Shown: one piece after another, positions 15,882 through 23,720 of the stretch
Position numbering within the stretch: the stretch's first letter is position 1
Layout of the letters: each line of letters starts with the position of its first letter
Assembly: GCA_045615505.1 (NCBI GenBank)
Contig: JAZLEZ010000026.1
Location: 1-32,826, forward strand
Length of the DNA: 32,826 bases
Origin: JAZLEZ01 sp045615505
GTDB taxonomy: Bacteria > Spirochaetota > Spirochaetia > Sphaerochaetales > Sphaerochaetaceae
Direction of reading: 5' to 3'
Made by a program: the position numbers and the translations under genes
Notes under the pieces: model-generated
The model's input: only the letters and a program-made list of their open reading frames with translations
Databases searched by the model: none
What the model was told of the DNA's origin: nothing

Positions 15882-15898
15882 GCCTGTAGGAAACAGGC
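15882..15898 (+). promoter_or_regulatory. Small hairpin in the putP leader
   Basis: GCCTGT (15882-15887) and ACAGGC (15893-15898) form a 6-bp stem with loop AGGAA, 48 nt before putP and preceded by a C-rich stretch. No T-run follows, so it is not a terminator. I cannot match it to a known riboswitch. It could be part of a structured leader or simply chance. Confidence 0.25.
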
Positions 15899-15945
15899 TC
15901 TCAACGGACAAATACTCTTAATAAAATATTAAAGGATATGAATTT

Positions 15946-17433
15946 ATGATTATTTTTGCTTTTGTGCTTTATTTTGCTTTAATGCTGGCTGTCGGTGTCT
16001 ATTTCATGGTTAAGACAAAGGAAAAAGGAGAAAAGGAATACTTCCTTGGCGGAAGAAAAATGGGGCCTTGGGTAACAGCAATGAGTGCTCAGGCTTCCGA
16101 TATGAGTGCATGGTTGCTTATGGGGCTTCCTGGGAGTATCGTTGCCTTCGGTTTCGGGCAAGCATGGATTGGAATAGGTCTTACACTCGGAACCATAGCA
16201 AACTGGGTTTTCGTAGCAGCAAGACTCAGAAGATTTTCAAAGGCTGCAAACGATTCCATTACTGTTCCTCAGTATCTTTCAAACAGATTTTTTACAACAA
16301 ACCATTCTTTAAGTATTGTGTCTGCAATAGTATTTCTTATTGCATTTACGATTTATGTTGCTTCCAGCTTTGTTGCAGGTGCAACGGTATTTACAACACT
16401 TGTTCCCGAGCTGAGTGATTCAACAGCAATGTTGATTTTCTCAATCATTCTGATTGCCTACACATTTATGGGTGGATTCAATGCAGTTTGCTGGACGGAC
16501 TTCTTCCAAGGATTGCTTATGTTGATTGCAATTATGGCAGTTCCTATTGCAGTTGTGTGTCTTGAAAATATCAATCCCGCAGAACTTGAAAATGTATATG
16601 AGTATCAGGGTACTGTGTATAAATTTATTCCGACATTCTTCAGTGCAAGTGCAAAGGATATCATTTCCGGTCTCGGATGGGGACTGGGATATTTCGGAAT
16701 GCCTCACATCATTGTGAGATTTATGTCCATCGAAAAACCGAGTATGGCAAAAAAAGCCGCAATAGTGGGTATTATTTGGGTTGTGATTTCACTTGTTTGT
16801 GCAATTCTGATTGCTTTCCTCGGAAGAATGATTGTGGGTCAGCAGCTTCTTGAAACCGGAAATCAGAAATTGGTATTCATAGTACTTGCAGAAAGATACT
16901 TCCCTGACTTTGTTGCCGGAATTCTGATGAGTGCAATTATTGCGGCTTCAATGTCCACAGCTGATTCTCAACTTTTGGTTGCTTCTTCTGCATTTACAAG
17001 CGACATATACAAGCCTCTTATTAAAAAAAATGCTTCGGATAAGGAACTTCTTCGGGTAGGAAGAATTGTAGTACTCGGAATTGCAGTTGTTGCATACTTC
17101 ATTGCTTCAAGTAAGGCTCAGGGAGCTCAGGCAATTATGAACCTTGTAGAAAATGCATGGGGAATCTTCGGTGCCGCATTCGGTCCTGTAATTCTTCTGT
17201 CACTTTTCTGGAGACGCTTTACATACAAGGGTGCTGTTGCAGGTGTTATCACCGGTGCTCTTGTTGATATTCTGTGGCTTGCTTTCCTTTCATCCACAGG
17301 TATTTATGAAATCGTTCCGGGTTTTATCCTCGGTGGACTTGCTGCAATCATTACAACAGTTCTTGATGAAGAGCCTCCTAAAGCTGCAACGGATTTATTT
17401 GATTTTGCAAGCAATAATGACTATAACGATTAA
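15946..17433 (+). CDS. putP: Sodium/proline symporter
   Basis: A 495-aa member of the sodium:solute symporter family with about 13 transmembrane helices. The early segments EYFLGGRKMGPWVTAMSAQASDMSAWLLMGLPG and the later GGFNAVCWTDFFQG and AAFGPVILLSLFWRR are typical of PutP. The SMSTADSQLLVASS stretch around residues 340-355 is where this family binds Na+. It imports proline (or a closely related solute) with Na+. AAAGG lies 11 nt before ATG 15946. It diverges from the APC permease and converges on the cstA-like gene with a 9-nt gap and no obvious terminator between them. Confidence 0.93.
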   Translation: MIIFAFVLYFALMLAVGVYFMVKTKEKGEKEYFLGGRKMGPWVTAMSAQASDMSAWLLMGLPGSIVAFGFGQAWIGIGLTLGTIANWVFVAARLRRFSKAANDSITVPQYLSNRFFTTNHSLSIVSAIVFLIAFTIYVASSFVAGATVFTTLVPELSDSTAMLIFSIILIAYTFMGGFNAVCWTDFFQGLLMLIAIMAVPIAVVCLENINPAELENVYEYQGTVYKFIPTFFSASAKDIISGLGWGLGYFGMPHIIVRFMSIEKPSMAKKAAIVGIIWVVISLVCAILIAFLGRMIVGQQLLETGNQKLVFIVLAERYFPDFVAGILMSAIIAASMSTADSQLLVASSAFTSDIYKPLIKKNASDKELLRVGRIVVLGIAVVAYFIASSKAQGAQAIMNLVENAWGIFGAAFGPVILLSLFWRRFTYKGAVAGVITGALVDILWLAFLSSTGIYEIVPGFILGGLAAIITTVLDEEPPKAATDLFDFASNNDYND

Positions 17434-17442
17434 AGCATAGCA

Positions 17443-18876
17443 TCAGCGGATCCGGTGTTTTCTGAAAATAAAGACAGACAACATTGATAATGCAAATATA
17501 ATTCCGAATGTAACTGAAATCGGGTAGTATATTTGCTGAGCAATGCCCAGTTCTTTCCATAGAATGCCTAAACATTCCGGAGCAGAAACAAAATATGCTG
17601 CACTTACACTGCTCATGAATGTTGCAGGAACGGCTGAAATCAACCAGTTTCTGTTATTCTGTTTCAGATAAACACTGGCCGTCCACAATGCTATCATGGC
17701 TAGAGTCTGGTTTGACCATGAGAAATATCTCCATACCTTGCTGTAATCCATATAGCTTATTGCAGCACCTGCTGATAATACAGGGAGTGTTAAGAGCATT
17801 CTTTTTTTCCAATTACTCTGGTCAAGTTTAAACCAATCTGCCAATGTAAGTCTTGCAGAGCGGTATGCTGTGTCTCCTGAAGAAATCGGACAGATGATTA
17901 CACCCAACATTGCAAGCAGACAGCCTAATTTGCCCATTGTGGTTTGGCAGATGAAATATACTACTGCAGAACATCCTGCACCGCTGTCCAACAAGGCTTG
18001 AGTACTTTCATAACAGGTTACACCGGCAGCCGCCCATATCAATGCAATGATTCCTTCGGAGGCCATTGCTCCTGCAAAAACTTGCCTTCCCATTTTTTCG
18101 GATTTTATACATCTCGCCATCATGGGAGATTGAGTTGCATGAAAACCGGATACTGCTCCACAAGCAACCGTAATGAACATAAAAGGCCATAAGCTTGTAT
18201 TCAACGGATGCATATTATAAAAATTGTTCCATAGCTCGGGCATTGTGAACTTCCCCGAAAAGAGAATGGAACCTGATACTCCCAAAGCCATGAAAATCAA
18301 GCATAAACCGAATACCGGATAGATCTTTCCGATAACCTTATCTATCGGAACGAAGGTTGCTATGAAATAGTAGATGATAAGAACCCAAAGCCAGAAAGTC
18401 TGGTTATACTTTTCCGGTGACAGAAGTGCAAGAAGTCCTGCAGGACCTGTTGTAAATACAACACCGCACATAACCAAAAGCACTACGGAAAATACCCTCA
18501 TAATCTGAAGCATTTTATTCCCCAGATATTTCCCGGTCAGTTCGGAAATGCTTGAACCGCGATTTCTTTCTGAAAGCATTCCGCACATATAATCGTGGAC
18601 ACATCCGGCAAATATACACCCGAACACTATCCAAAGATATACAATCGGTCCGAAAACAGCACCGGACAATGCTCCGAAAATAGGACCTGTGCCTGCAATA
18701 TTCAGAAGTTGAATCAGATACACCTTCCAGAGCGGCATAGGAATATAGTCAACACCGTCGTTTATTTCAACAGCCGGAGTGAGTCTGTCGTCTGGGGCAA
18801 ATGTTTTATCAATGTATTTTCCGTAGAAAATATAGCCGAATACCAATACTGTTACACAAAGTAGAAAGCTGTACAT
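17443..18876 (-). CDS. cstA: CstA-family carbon-starvation carrier (pyruvate/peptide transporter)
   Basis: A 477-aa multi-spanning inner-membrane protein. Signature regions of CstA are clear: IPMPLWKVYLIQLLNIAGTGPIFGALSGAVFGP near residues 45-78, then FAGCVHDYMCGMLSERNRG, HATQSPMMARC and SSGDTAYRSARLTLADW. It is shorter than E. coli CstA (about 700 aa), matching the compact form seen in many bacteria. The family transports pyruvate and has been linked to peptide uptake; the substrate here is unknown. ATG 18876 has AGGGTG 5 nt upstream. A 50-bp hairpin relic of the MITE family sits 24-73 nt upstream of the start, in its promoter or leader. Confidence 0.9.
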   Translation of the reverse strand: MYSFLLCVTVLVFGYIFYGKYIDKTFAPDDRLTPAVEINDGVDYIPMPLWKVYLIQLLNIAGTGPIFGALSGAVFGPIVYLWIVFGCIFAGCVHDYMCGMLSERNRGSSISELTGKYLGNKMLQIMRVFSVVLLVMCGVVFTTGPAGLLALLSPEKYNQTFWLWVLIIYYFIATFVPIDKVIGKIYPVFGLCLIFMALGVSGSILFSGKFTMPELWNNFYNMHPLNTSLWPFMFITVACGAVSGFHATQSPMMARCIKSEKMGRQVFAGAMASEGIIALIWAAAGVTCYESTQALLDSGAGCSAVVYFICQTTMGKLGCLLAMLGVIICPISSGDTAYRSARLTLADWFKLDQSNWKKRMLLTLPVLSAGAAISYMDYSKVWRYFSWSNQTLAMIALWTASVYLKQNNRNWLISAVPATFMSSVSAAYFVSAPECLGILWKELGIAQQIYYPISVTFGIIFALSMLSVFIFRKHRIR

Positions 18877-18900
18877 GACACACCCTAAATCATTGTTATT

Positions 18901-18949
18901 GAGGTACTTTCAAAACTGCCTTCACAAATATCAGTTTTGAAAGTACCTC
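18901..18949. repeat. Minimal MITE relic forming an 18-bp perfect hairpin
   Basis: GAGGTACTTTCAAAACTG (18901-18918) and its exact complement (18932-18949) flank a 13-nt spacer. The first arm plus CCTTCA matches the right end of the 9221-9388 element. The second arm with CACAAATAT matches its left end, so this is an inverted copy that lost its interior. The right flank retains TA; the left has TT. It occupies the gap between cstA and the 19137 gene; I see no convincing promoter in the rest of that 260-nt gap. Confidence 0.7.
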
Positions 18950-19136
18950 TATTGTTTTATTTTTACAGGCAATTCCGACCGGCAGAATAATTCCTGAAAG
19001 TTTTTCCTGATGTCATATTATTCTATAGATACCTGCGTTTTTCAATCCGATGTTTCTGTGTCAATATTATCTGTTGTGTTTCAGAATGTATGGATAGAAA
19101 ATATGAAGAGAGGAAAAAATAAATCGGGAGGCTTGT

Positions 19137-20243
19137 ATGAAATACTGGGAACTTGAAACACCTTGTTTACTGGTTGACAGAGAGAGAATGCTGAAGAATC
19201 TTAAGGATATGCAGGAGTATGCAAATGAGAACAATTGTTCTTTGAGACCTCATTCCAAAACTCATAAATCACCTTACATTGCAAAGTTTTCCGTTGAAAT
19301 CGGAGCAAAAGGGATTGCCGTAGCAAAGACCGAAGAAGCCGATGTTATGGTCAATAACGGTATTGATGATGTCTTTATTGCCAATCAGATTGTAGATCCT
19401 GTTAAATTGGCAAAGATAAAAGAATTGAACAAAAAAGCCGATGTTTCATTCGGTTTGGACAATTCTGAAGTTGTTTCCGTAATTGAAGATACTTTCAAAG
19501 ACTCTGATAAAAAAGCTCAAGTTCTGATAGAGATTGAAGTTGGAGAAGTTCGCTCCGGAATAATAGAAGAAGATAAGTTTCTGCATCTTCTGGAGGCTTT
19601 GAAAAAAGCAGAACATGTGTATTTGAAAGGATTGTTCTCTCATGACGGAAACACTTACTCGGCTGCAACGGTTGAAGAGTGTTTCAGAATTTCAGCAGAA
19701 GCGCAAAAACGTACTCTGTATTTTGCCGAACTTGCCAGAAAAAACGGTTTTGATTGCCCTGTAATCAGTTACGGTGCAACTCCTACTTTCATGAATCATG
19801 TTCCCATACTCAAGGGAATCACGGAACTGAGACCGGGAACTTATGTTTATATGGATGTATCGCAGGGAAATGCCTGTGGAACACTTGAAAGATGTGCTGC
19901 TACGGTTTTGACATCAGTTGTCAGCAAACCTACTGACGAAAGAGTGATTCTGGATGCAGGTGCAAAAGCTCTGACCATGCAGGAAAGAACTGTGGGAATC
20001 TGTAATTCGAAAGGTAAAGGAAATCTGTATTCCGATCCTGAAATAAGAATATCCAGAATGTTTGACGAACATGCGATTATCAACAGTACAGAATTCAGCC
20101 GAAGCGTAAAAATAGGGGACAAAATAAGAATTATTCCGGTCCACATTTGTCCTGTCGTTAATCTTTATGACTCATTCTACCTGATTTCAGGGGATGAAGT
20201 TATCGGAGAAATACCGATTTTGTGCAGAGGAAAAATCAGATAG
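19137..20243 (+). CDS. Fold-type III PLP enzyme, D-serine dehydratase/D-threonine aldolase-like
   Basis: A 368-aa protein of the alanine-racemase N-terminal fold. LRPHSKTHKSP (about 37-46) carries the likely PLP lysine K41. VEVGEVRSGI-like segments and SYGATPTF follow in the barrel, and the C-terminal domain has HIC (H336, C338) followed by PVVNLYD. An H-x-C pair is the zinc site of eukaryotic-type D-serine dehydratases, while D-threonine aldolases use a similar site with His/Asp, so dehydratase or aldolase on a D-hydroxy amino acid are both possible. GGGAGG lies 5 nt before ATG 19137. The downstream DNA is an IS remnant, so any original operon partner is lost. Confidence 0.85.
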   Translation: MKYWELETPCLLVDRERMLKNLKDMQEYANENNCSLRPHSKTHKSPYIAKFSVEIGAKGIAVAKTEEADVMVNNGIDDVFIANQIVDPVKLAKIKELNKKADVSFGLDNSEVVSVIEDTFKDSDKKAQVLIEIEVGEVRSGIIEEDKFLHLLEALKKAEHVYLKGLFSHDGNTYSAATVEECFRISAEAQKRTLYFAELARKNGFDCPVISYGATPTFMNHVPILKGITELRPGTYVYMDVSQGNACGTLERCAATVLTSVVSKPTDERVILDAGAKALTMQERTVGICNSKGKGNLYSDPEIRISRMFDEHAIINSTEFSRSVKIGDKIRIIPVHICPVVNLYDSFYLISGDEVIGEIPILCRGKIR

Positions 20244-20267
20244 TAACAACCTGTTTGAAGTATGCAT

Positions 20268-20293
20268 ACAAAAGATTTCCACAAAAGATTTCC
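20268..20293. repeat. 13-bp tandem duplication
   Basis: ACAAAAGATTTCC occurs twice in exact tandem (20268-20280, 20281-20293), between the PLP-enzyme gene and the IS remnant. It may be a slippage or insertion scar. Confidence 0.7.
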
Positions 20294-20400
20294 ACACACG
20301 AAAAAAGTTGAAGAAAATCATAGGGTCGTCTAAAATTAAAAAATCATTAAACTACCTGAGTTTCGAACGAAACGCTCAAAAATAGTGTTAGTTCAGACTT

Positions 20401-20700
20401 TTAAACATCCCAATTCATAATTCTTTTAACTTGAGAATCAGTCAAAAAGTAGTTAGTCAAAGGTAAATCAGTAGCCTTGGTAAGATCACAGATGAACTTG
20501 TTTTTAGCAGTAATGTTAACGGATTTGTTTTCGCCTTTGACAATCTCAAACTCTTTGAAGAATTTGCAGATTTCTTCAGATGAATACTGATTATCAAGAA
20601 TCTTGAACTGGAAAATCCTCTGCAACAGAACTGAAAGATAACAGATAAGGAAGTGTCCTTTGATAGTTTCTTCTTTCTGCAAGAAAACAGGTCTTGCATA
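20401..20700 (-). pseudogene. C-terminal remnant of an IS1634-like DDE transposase
   Basis: About 98 codons ending at TAA 20401-20403 resemble the C-terminus of IS1634/IS4-group transposases: ARPVFLQKEETIKGHFLICYL, then LLQRIFQFKIL, SSEEICKFFKEF and PLTNYFLTDSQVKRI. Everything upstream, including most of the catalytic domain, is missing. The frame opens only with a TTG created at the join with citG, so this is not a gene start. Downstream on the same strand, an imperfect stem GAGTTTCG/CGAAACGCTC (20358-20377) probably belongs to the IS end. The outer IS terminus is somewhere in 20295-20400; TAGGGTCGTCTAAAA near 20320 is a guess. Confidence 0.75.
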
Positions 20701-21236
20701 AAGGTTCAATTTTTACTTTAGGATTGTTGGTTTGTGCGTCTGCTGTTGAAGGTCCGAAGTTTTGGAAGAATCCTGAAAGAATTACCTCATTCTGTGCCCG
20801 GATGGCAGAAGGATTGATTGAAAACGATTTGAAAAAAGAAAAATCGGAAAAAACAAATGGTGAAAAACTGTATGCACAATTGGGTATTTCCGGAATAAGG
20901 GGTGAAATTGAAAACGGGCTTCCTGCTGTCAGGGAAGGGCTGACAGTTCTGGAAAATAAGATTGCCGAAGGAAAAAACTATGATGAGGCATCATATTATA
21001 CAATTCTCAAAATAATATCTCAGATCCGAGATACCTGTCTTATTTCACGCGGTGGCCTGGATGAAGAAAAAAAAGTCAGAAAAATGGCTTCTGAAATCCT
21101 TGAAATAGGAACAGATGTTCAAGACAATATCATTAAAATGGATAAATACTTCATAGAGAAGAATCTGTCTCCCGGTGGGGATGCAGATTTGCTTTCTGCT
21201 TGTTGGTTTCTTCATTTTTTAAAGGAAGAAGTGTAA
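20697..21236 (+). pseudogene. citG: Truncated triphosphoribosyl-dephospho-CoA synthase
   Basis: About 179 codons match the C-terminal two thirds of CitG/MdcB, which makes the prosthetic-group precursor for citrate lyase. The frame begins at HKGSIFTLGLL, the conserved 'THKGAIFSLG' segment, and continues through GIRGEIENGLP, RDTCLISRGG and NLSPGGDADLL to a normal end. Roughly the first 95-100 residues of a 280-aa protein are gone. They are replaced at about 20697 by an inverted transposase tail, so no proper start codon or ribosome-binding site remains. It is almost certainly inactive. The MATE gene begins 2 nt after its stop, so it was once part of a citG-MATE-citC unit. Confidence 0.85.
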
Positions 21237-21238
21237 TA

Positions 21239-22621
21239 ATGGGAAAAACTGTTAAGGGTGATTTTTCAAAAGGTAGTATCCCTAAAAGTATATTGAAGCT
21301 TTCAATCCCCATACTGTTTGCAGAATTCGTTCATATTACTTACAACATTGTTGACAGAATTTTCATAGGACATATTCCTGAATCCGGAACACTGGCTCTC
21401 TCCGGAGTAGGAGTCGTTTTCCCTTTGATTTCATTCATAAATGCATTTGCTTCCCTTGCATCAACCGGCGGGGCACCGCTTTGTTCAATCGCAAGGGGTG
21501 AAGGTAATTCGGAAAAAGCAAAAAATATTTTGGAAACTTCTTTTTCTTTGTTGCTGACGCTCGGTATCGTTCTTTCCGTTCTGCTCTATGCTCTGATGCC
21601 GGTTCTTCTGAGATGGATGGGTGCTGATGATTTAATATATCCTTATGCAAAAGATTACTTTTCCATCTACCTTCTGGGTACTGTGTTTGTTCTTGTTTCA
21701 TTGGGTGCAAATTCTTTTATAAACATTCAAGGTGATGCAGTCATAGGAATGCTTACCGTTATGATCGGGGCAGTTCTTAATATACTGCTGGACCCGCTTT
21801 TCATCTTTGTTTTTAATATGGGAGTGCGGGGTGCTGCTATTGCAACTGTTGTTTCGCAGTTTTTTTCTGCAGTTTGGGTGATACGCTATCTTGTTTCTCC
21901 GAAAACGGAATTAAGGGTAAAACAGCTTCATATTGATTTGCAGATTCTGCATCAGATTGTAAAACTGGGTATCAGCGGTTTTATGTTCAAAATGACTAAT
22001 TCCATAACTCAGGCTCTTGCAAATATTACTCTGCGTCTGTTCGGCGGACCTCTCGGGACTCTTTATATCGGTGCAATGTCTATTATCAATTCCACAAGAG
22101 AGGTTGTTTCGCTTCCCAATACCGCAATTGCTTCCGGGTTTCAGCCGGTCGTAAGTTATAATTTCGGGAGTAACAATAACACCCGTGTGAAAAAAAGCAT
22201 CATTTGCTTTGTAATGATGGTTTTCTGTTACTCTTTGGTTGCATGGTTTTTGATTATGGCTTTCCCAAGGTTGTTCATCTCGTTGTTTTCACCTGATGAA
22301 GAATTGATAAAGATTACGGTTCCCTGTTTCAGATTATTCTTCGGAGCTTTCATCTTCATGGCATTCCAGACAAGCGGTCAGAATACCTATGTTGCACTTA
22401 ACTGTCCTAAAAGAGCGGTTTTCTTCTCACTTTTCAGGAAAGTCATACTTGTTGCTCCTCTGACATTGATTCTTCCCAGAGTAGGCATGGGAGTCAAAGG
22501 TGTTTTTGTTGCTGAACTGATTTCACAGTTTTTTGGTGGAGTCTGCTGTTTTACAACTATGTACTTCAGTGTTTTCCGAAAGGTCAGAAATGCTCCGGAC
22601 GGAGCGAGAGCTGTTATTTGA
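21239..22621 (+). CDS. MATE-family multidrug/cation antiporter
   Basis: A 460-aa membrane protein with about 12 helices in two similar halves. Motifs are SIPKSILKLSIPILFAEFVHITYNIVDRIFIGH at the start, GVRGAAIATVVSQFFSAVW mid-way, and GFQPVVSYNFGS in the second half. MATE proteins export drugs or metabolites in exchange for Na+ or H+. The open frame extends upstream, but ATG 21239, 2 nt after the citG stop with AAGGAAG upstream, gives the normal N-terminus. It sits between the broken citG and citC. With citG disrupted, its promoter may now come from the IS remnant or from the 19137 gene. Confidence 0.92.
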   Translation: MGKTVKGDFSKGSIPKSILKLSIPILFAEFVHITYNIVDRIFIGHIPESGTLALSGVGVVFPLISFINAFASLASTGGAPLCSIARGEGNSEKAKNILETSFSLLLTLGIVLSVLLYALMPVLLRWMGADDLIYPYAKDYFSIYLLGTVFVLVSLGANSFINIQGDAVIGMLTVMIGAVLNILLDPLFIFVFNMGVRGAAIATVVSQFFSAVWVIRYLVSPKTELRVKQLHIDLQILHQIVKLGISGFMFKMTNSITQALANITLRLFGGPLGTLYIGAMSIINSTREVVSLPNTAIASGFQPVVSYNFGSNNNTRVKKSIICFVMMVFCYSLVAWFLIMAFPRLFISLFSPDEELIKITVPCFRLFFGAFIFMAFQTSGQNTYVALNCPKRAVFFSLFRKVILVAPLTLILPRVGMGVKGVFVAELISQFFGGVCCFTTMYFSVFRKVRNAPDGARAVI

Positions 22622-22633
22622 AAGGAATGAGTT

Positions 22634-23629
22634 ATGTCTGATTTTTATGTCAGTTCAATAAAACCGGACGATTACAAGACCCTGTCAATTGTGGATGAAA
22701 TTCTTGCCGGTCAGGACTTGAAACGGGATAACGGTCTTGACACTGTTGCAGTTGTGAGAAACTCAGATGATGAAATAATTGCAACCGGGTCGGCATTGGG
22801 CAACACTTTCAGATGTTTTGCCGTAAGAGAAGAATACAAGGGAGCTGGTCTTCTCAATCTTCTTGTAACCTATCTGATGGATATTCAAATAAAAGCCGGA
22901 AACAGTTTGGTGTTTCTTTATACTAAACCTTCATCAGCACATTTTTTTGAAAGCCTCGGGTTTTATGAAATAGTCCGAGTTGACGGTAAACTGGTTTTTA
23001 TGGAAAACCGGAGGGGTCACTTTGACAAATACATATCGGAGATGTGTAAAAAATATCCGGGGAAAAGAGTCGGTGCCATTGTAATGAATGCAAATCCATT
23101 TACAAAAGGACACCGTTTCCTGATTGAACAAGCCTTAAAGGATTGTGATTTTCTGCATCTGTTTCTTGTTTCGGAAGAAAAATCAGACCTTGAGTGCAGA
23201 GTAAGAAAGGAGCTTGTTCTGAGGGGTGTATCCGACCTTGATAATATAATAATTCACGACAGTGGTCCGTACATAATCAGTAATGCAACATTTCCCAGTT
23301 ATTTTCTCAAAAATGAAGAAGACATTATGAATGTCCATGCTTCTCTGGATGTCTCTGTTTTTGCAAAAATTGCCGAAGCGGTGGGTATTAATGTAAGATA
23401 TGCCGGCTCTGAACCCTTCAGTCGTAAAACTGCAATATACAACGATGTTATGACCCGAAAGTTGCCTGAAAACAACATAGAATTCGTTGTTTTCAACAGA
23501 TTGGAAAACAATGGGAAACCTATCAGTGCTTCAGATGCACGGGATTACATAAGAAATAAAGATTTTAAAAAGCTAGAGGAAATAGTTGTGCTTTCTACAC
23601 TTGATTATTTCTTGAATGAGTTCCCATAA
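22634..23629 (+). CDS. citC: [Citrate (pro-3S)-lyase] ligase
   Basis: A 331-aa two-domain enzyme that acetylates the citrate-lyase acyl-carrier prosthetic group using ATP and acetate. Residues about 1-125 form a GNAT-like domain (FAVREEYKGAGLLNLLVTYL and FFESLGFYEI). From about 145 there is a nucleotidyltransferase domain with MNANPFTKGHR (151-161), the N/H-x-G-H motif, and later GSEPFSRKTAIYND and PISASDARDYIR. It looks complete. AAAGGA lies 7 nt before ATG 22634 and it follows the MATE gene by 12 nt. No citD, citE or citF lies in this window and citG is broken, so its role here is doubtful unless the lyase is elsewhere. Confidence 0.93.
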   Translation: MSDFYVSSIKPDDYKTLSIVDEILAGQDLKRDNGLDTVAVVRNSDDEIIATGSALGNTFRCFAVREEYKGAGLLNLLVTYLMDIQIKAGNSLVFLYTKPSSAHFFESLGFYEIVRVDGKLVFMENRRGHFDKYISEMCKKYPGKRVGAIVMNANPFTKGHRFLIEQALKDCDFLHLFLVSEEKSDLECRVRKELVLRGVSDLDNIIIHDSGPYIISNATFPSYFLKNEEDIMNVHASLDVSVFAKIAEAVGINVRYAGSEPFSRKTAIYNDVMTRKLPENNIEFVVFNRLENNGKPISASDARDYIRNKDFKKLEEIVVLSTLDYFLNEFP

Positions 23630-23659
23630 CCGGCAGCATCCTATTATTGCTACTTTACT

Positions 23660-23688
23660 TTGACTTAGCATAGAATCTCGTTCATAAT
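23660..23688 (+). promoter_or_regulatory. Sigma-70 promoter for the sugar ABC operon
   Basis: TTGACT (23660-23665) and CATAAT (23683-23688) are spaced 17 nt apart. The predicted leader to ATG 23721 is about 26 nt, and GGGAG is well placed before the start. No clear operator palindrome is seen. Confidence 0.65.
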
Positions 23689-23720
23689 GAAACAAACACA
23701 TAATTTTATGGGAGATTGCT

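Noticed and set aside
15830..15945. Known riboswitch (glycine, glutamine, guanidine, SAM classes) before putP
   Set aside because: None of the conserved core motifs I know for these classes can be aligned. Only a simple hairpin is evident.
20401..20709. 102-aa ORF as an independent gene
   Set aside because: It matches only the C-terminus of an IS1634-like transposase, and its TTG start arises at the junction with citG. Annotated as a remnant.
20694..21236. 180-aa ORF as an intact small gene
   Set aside because: The TTG at 20694 lies in transposase-derived DNA, and the protein starts mid-domain of CitG. Annotated as a pseudogene.
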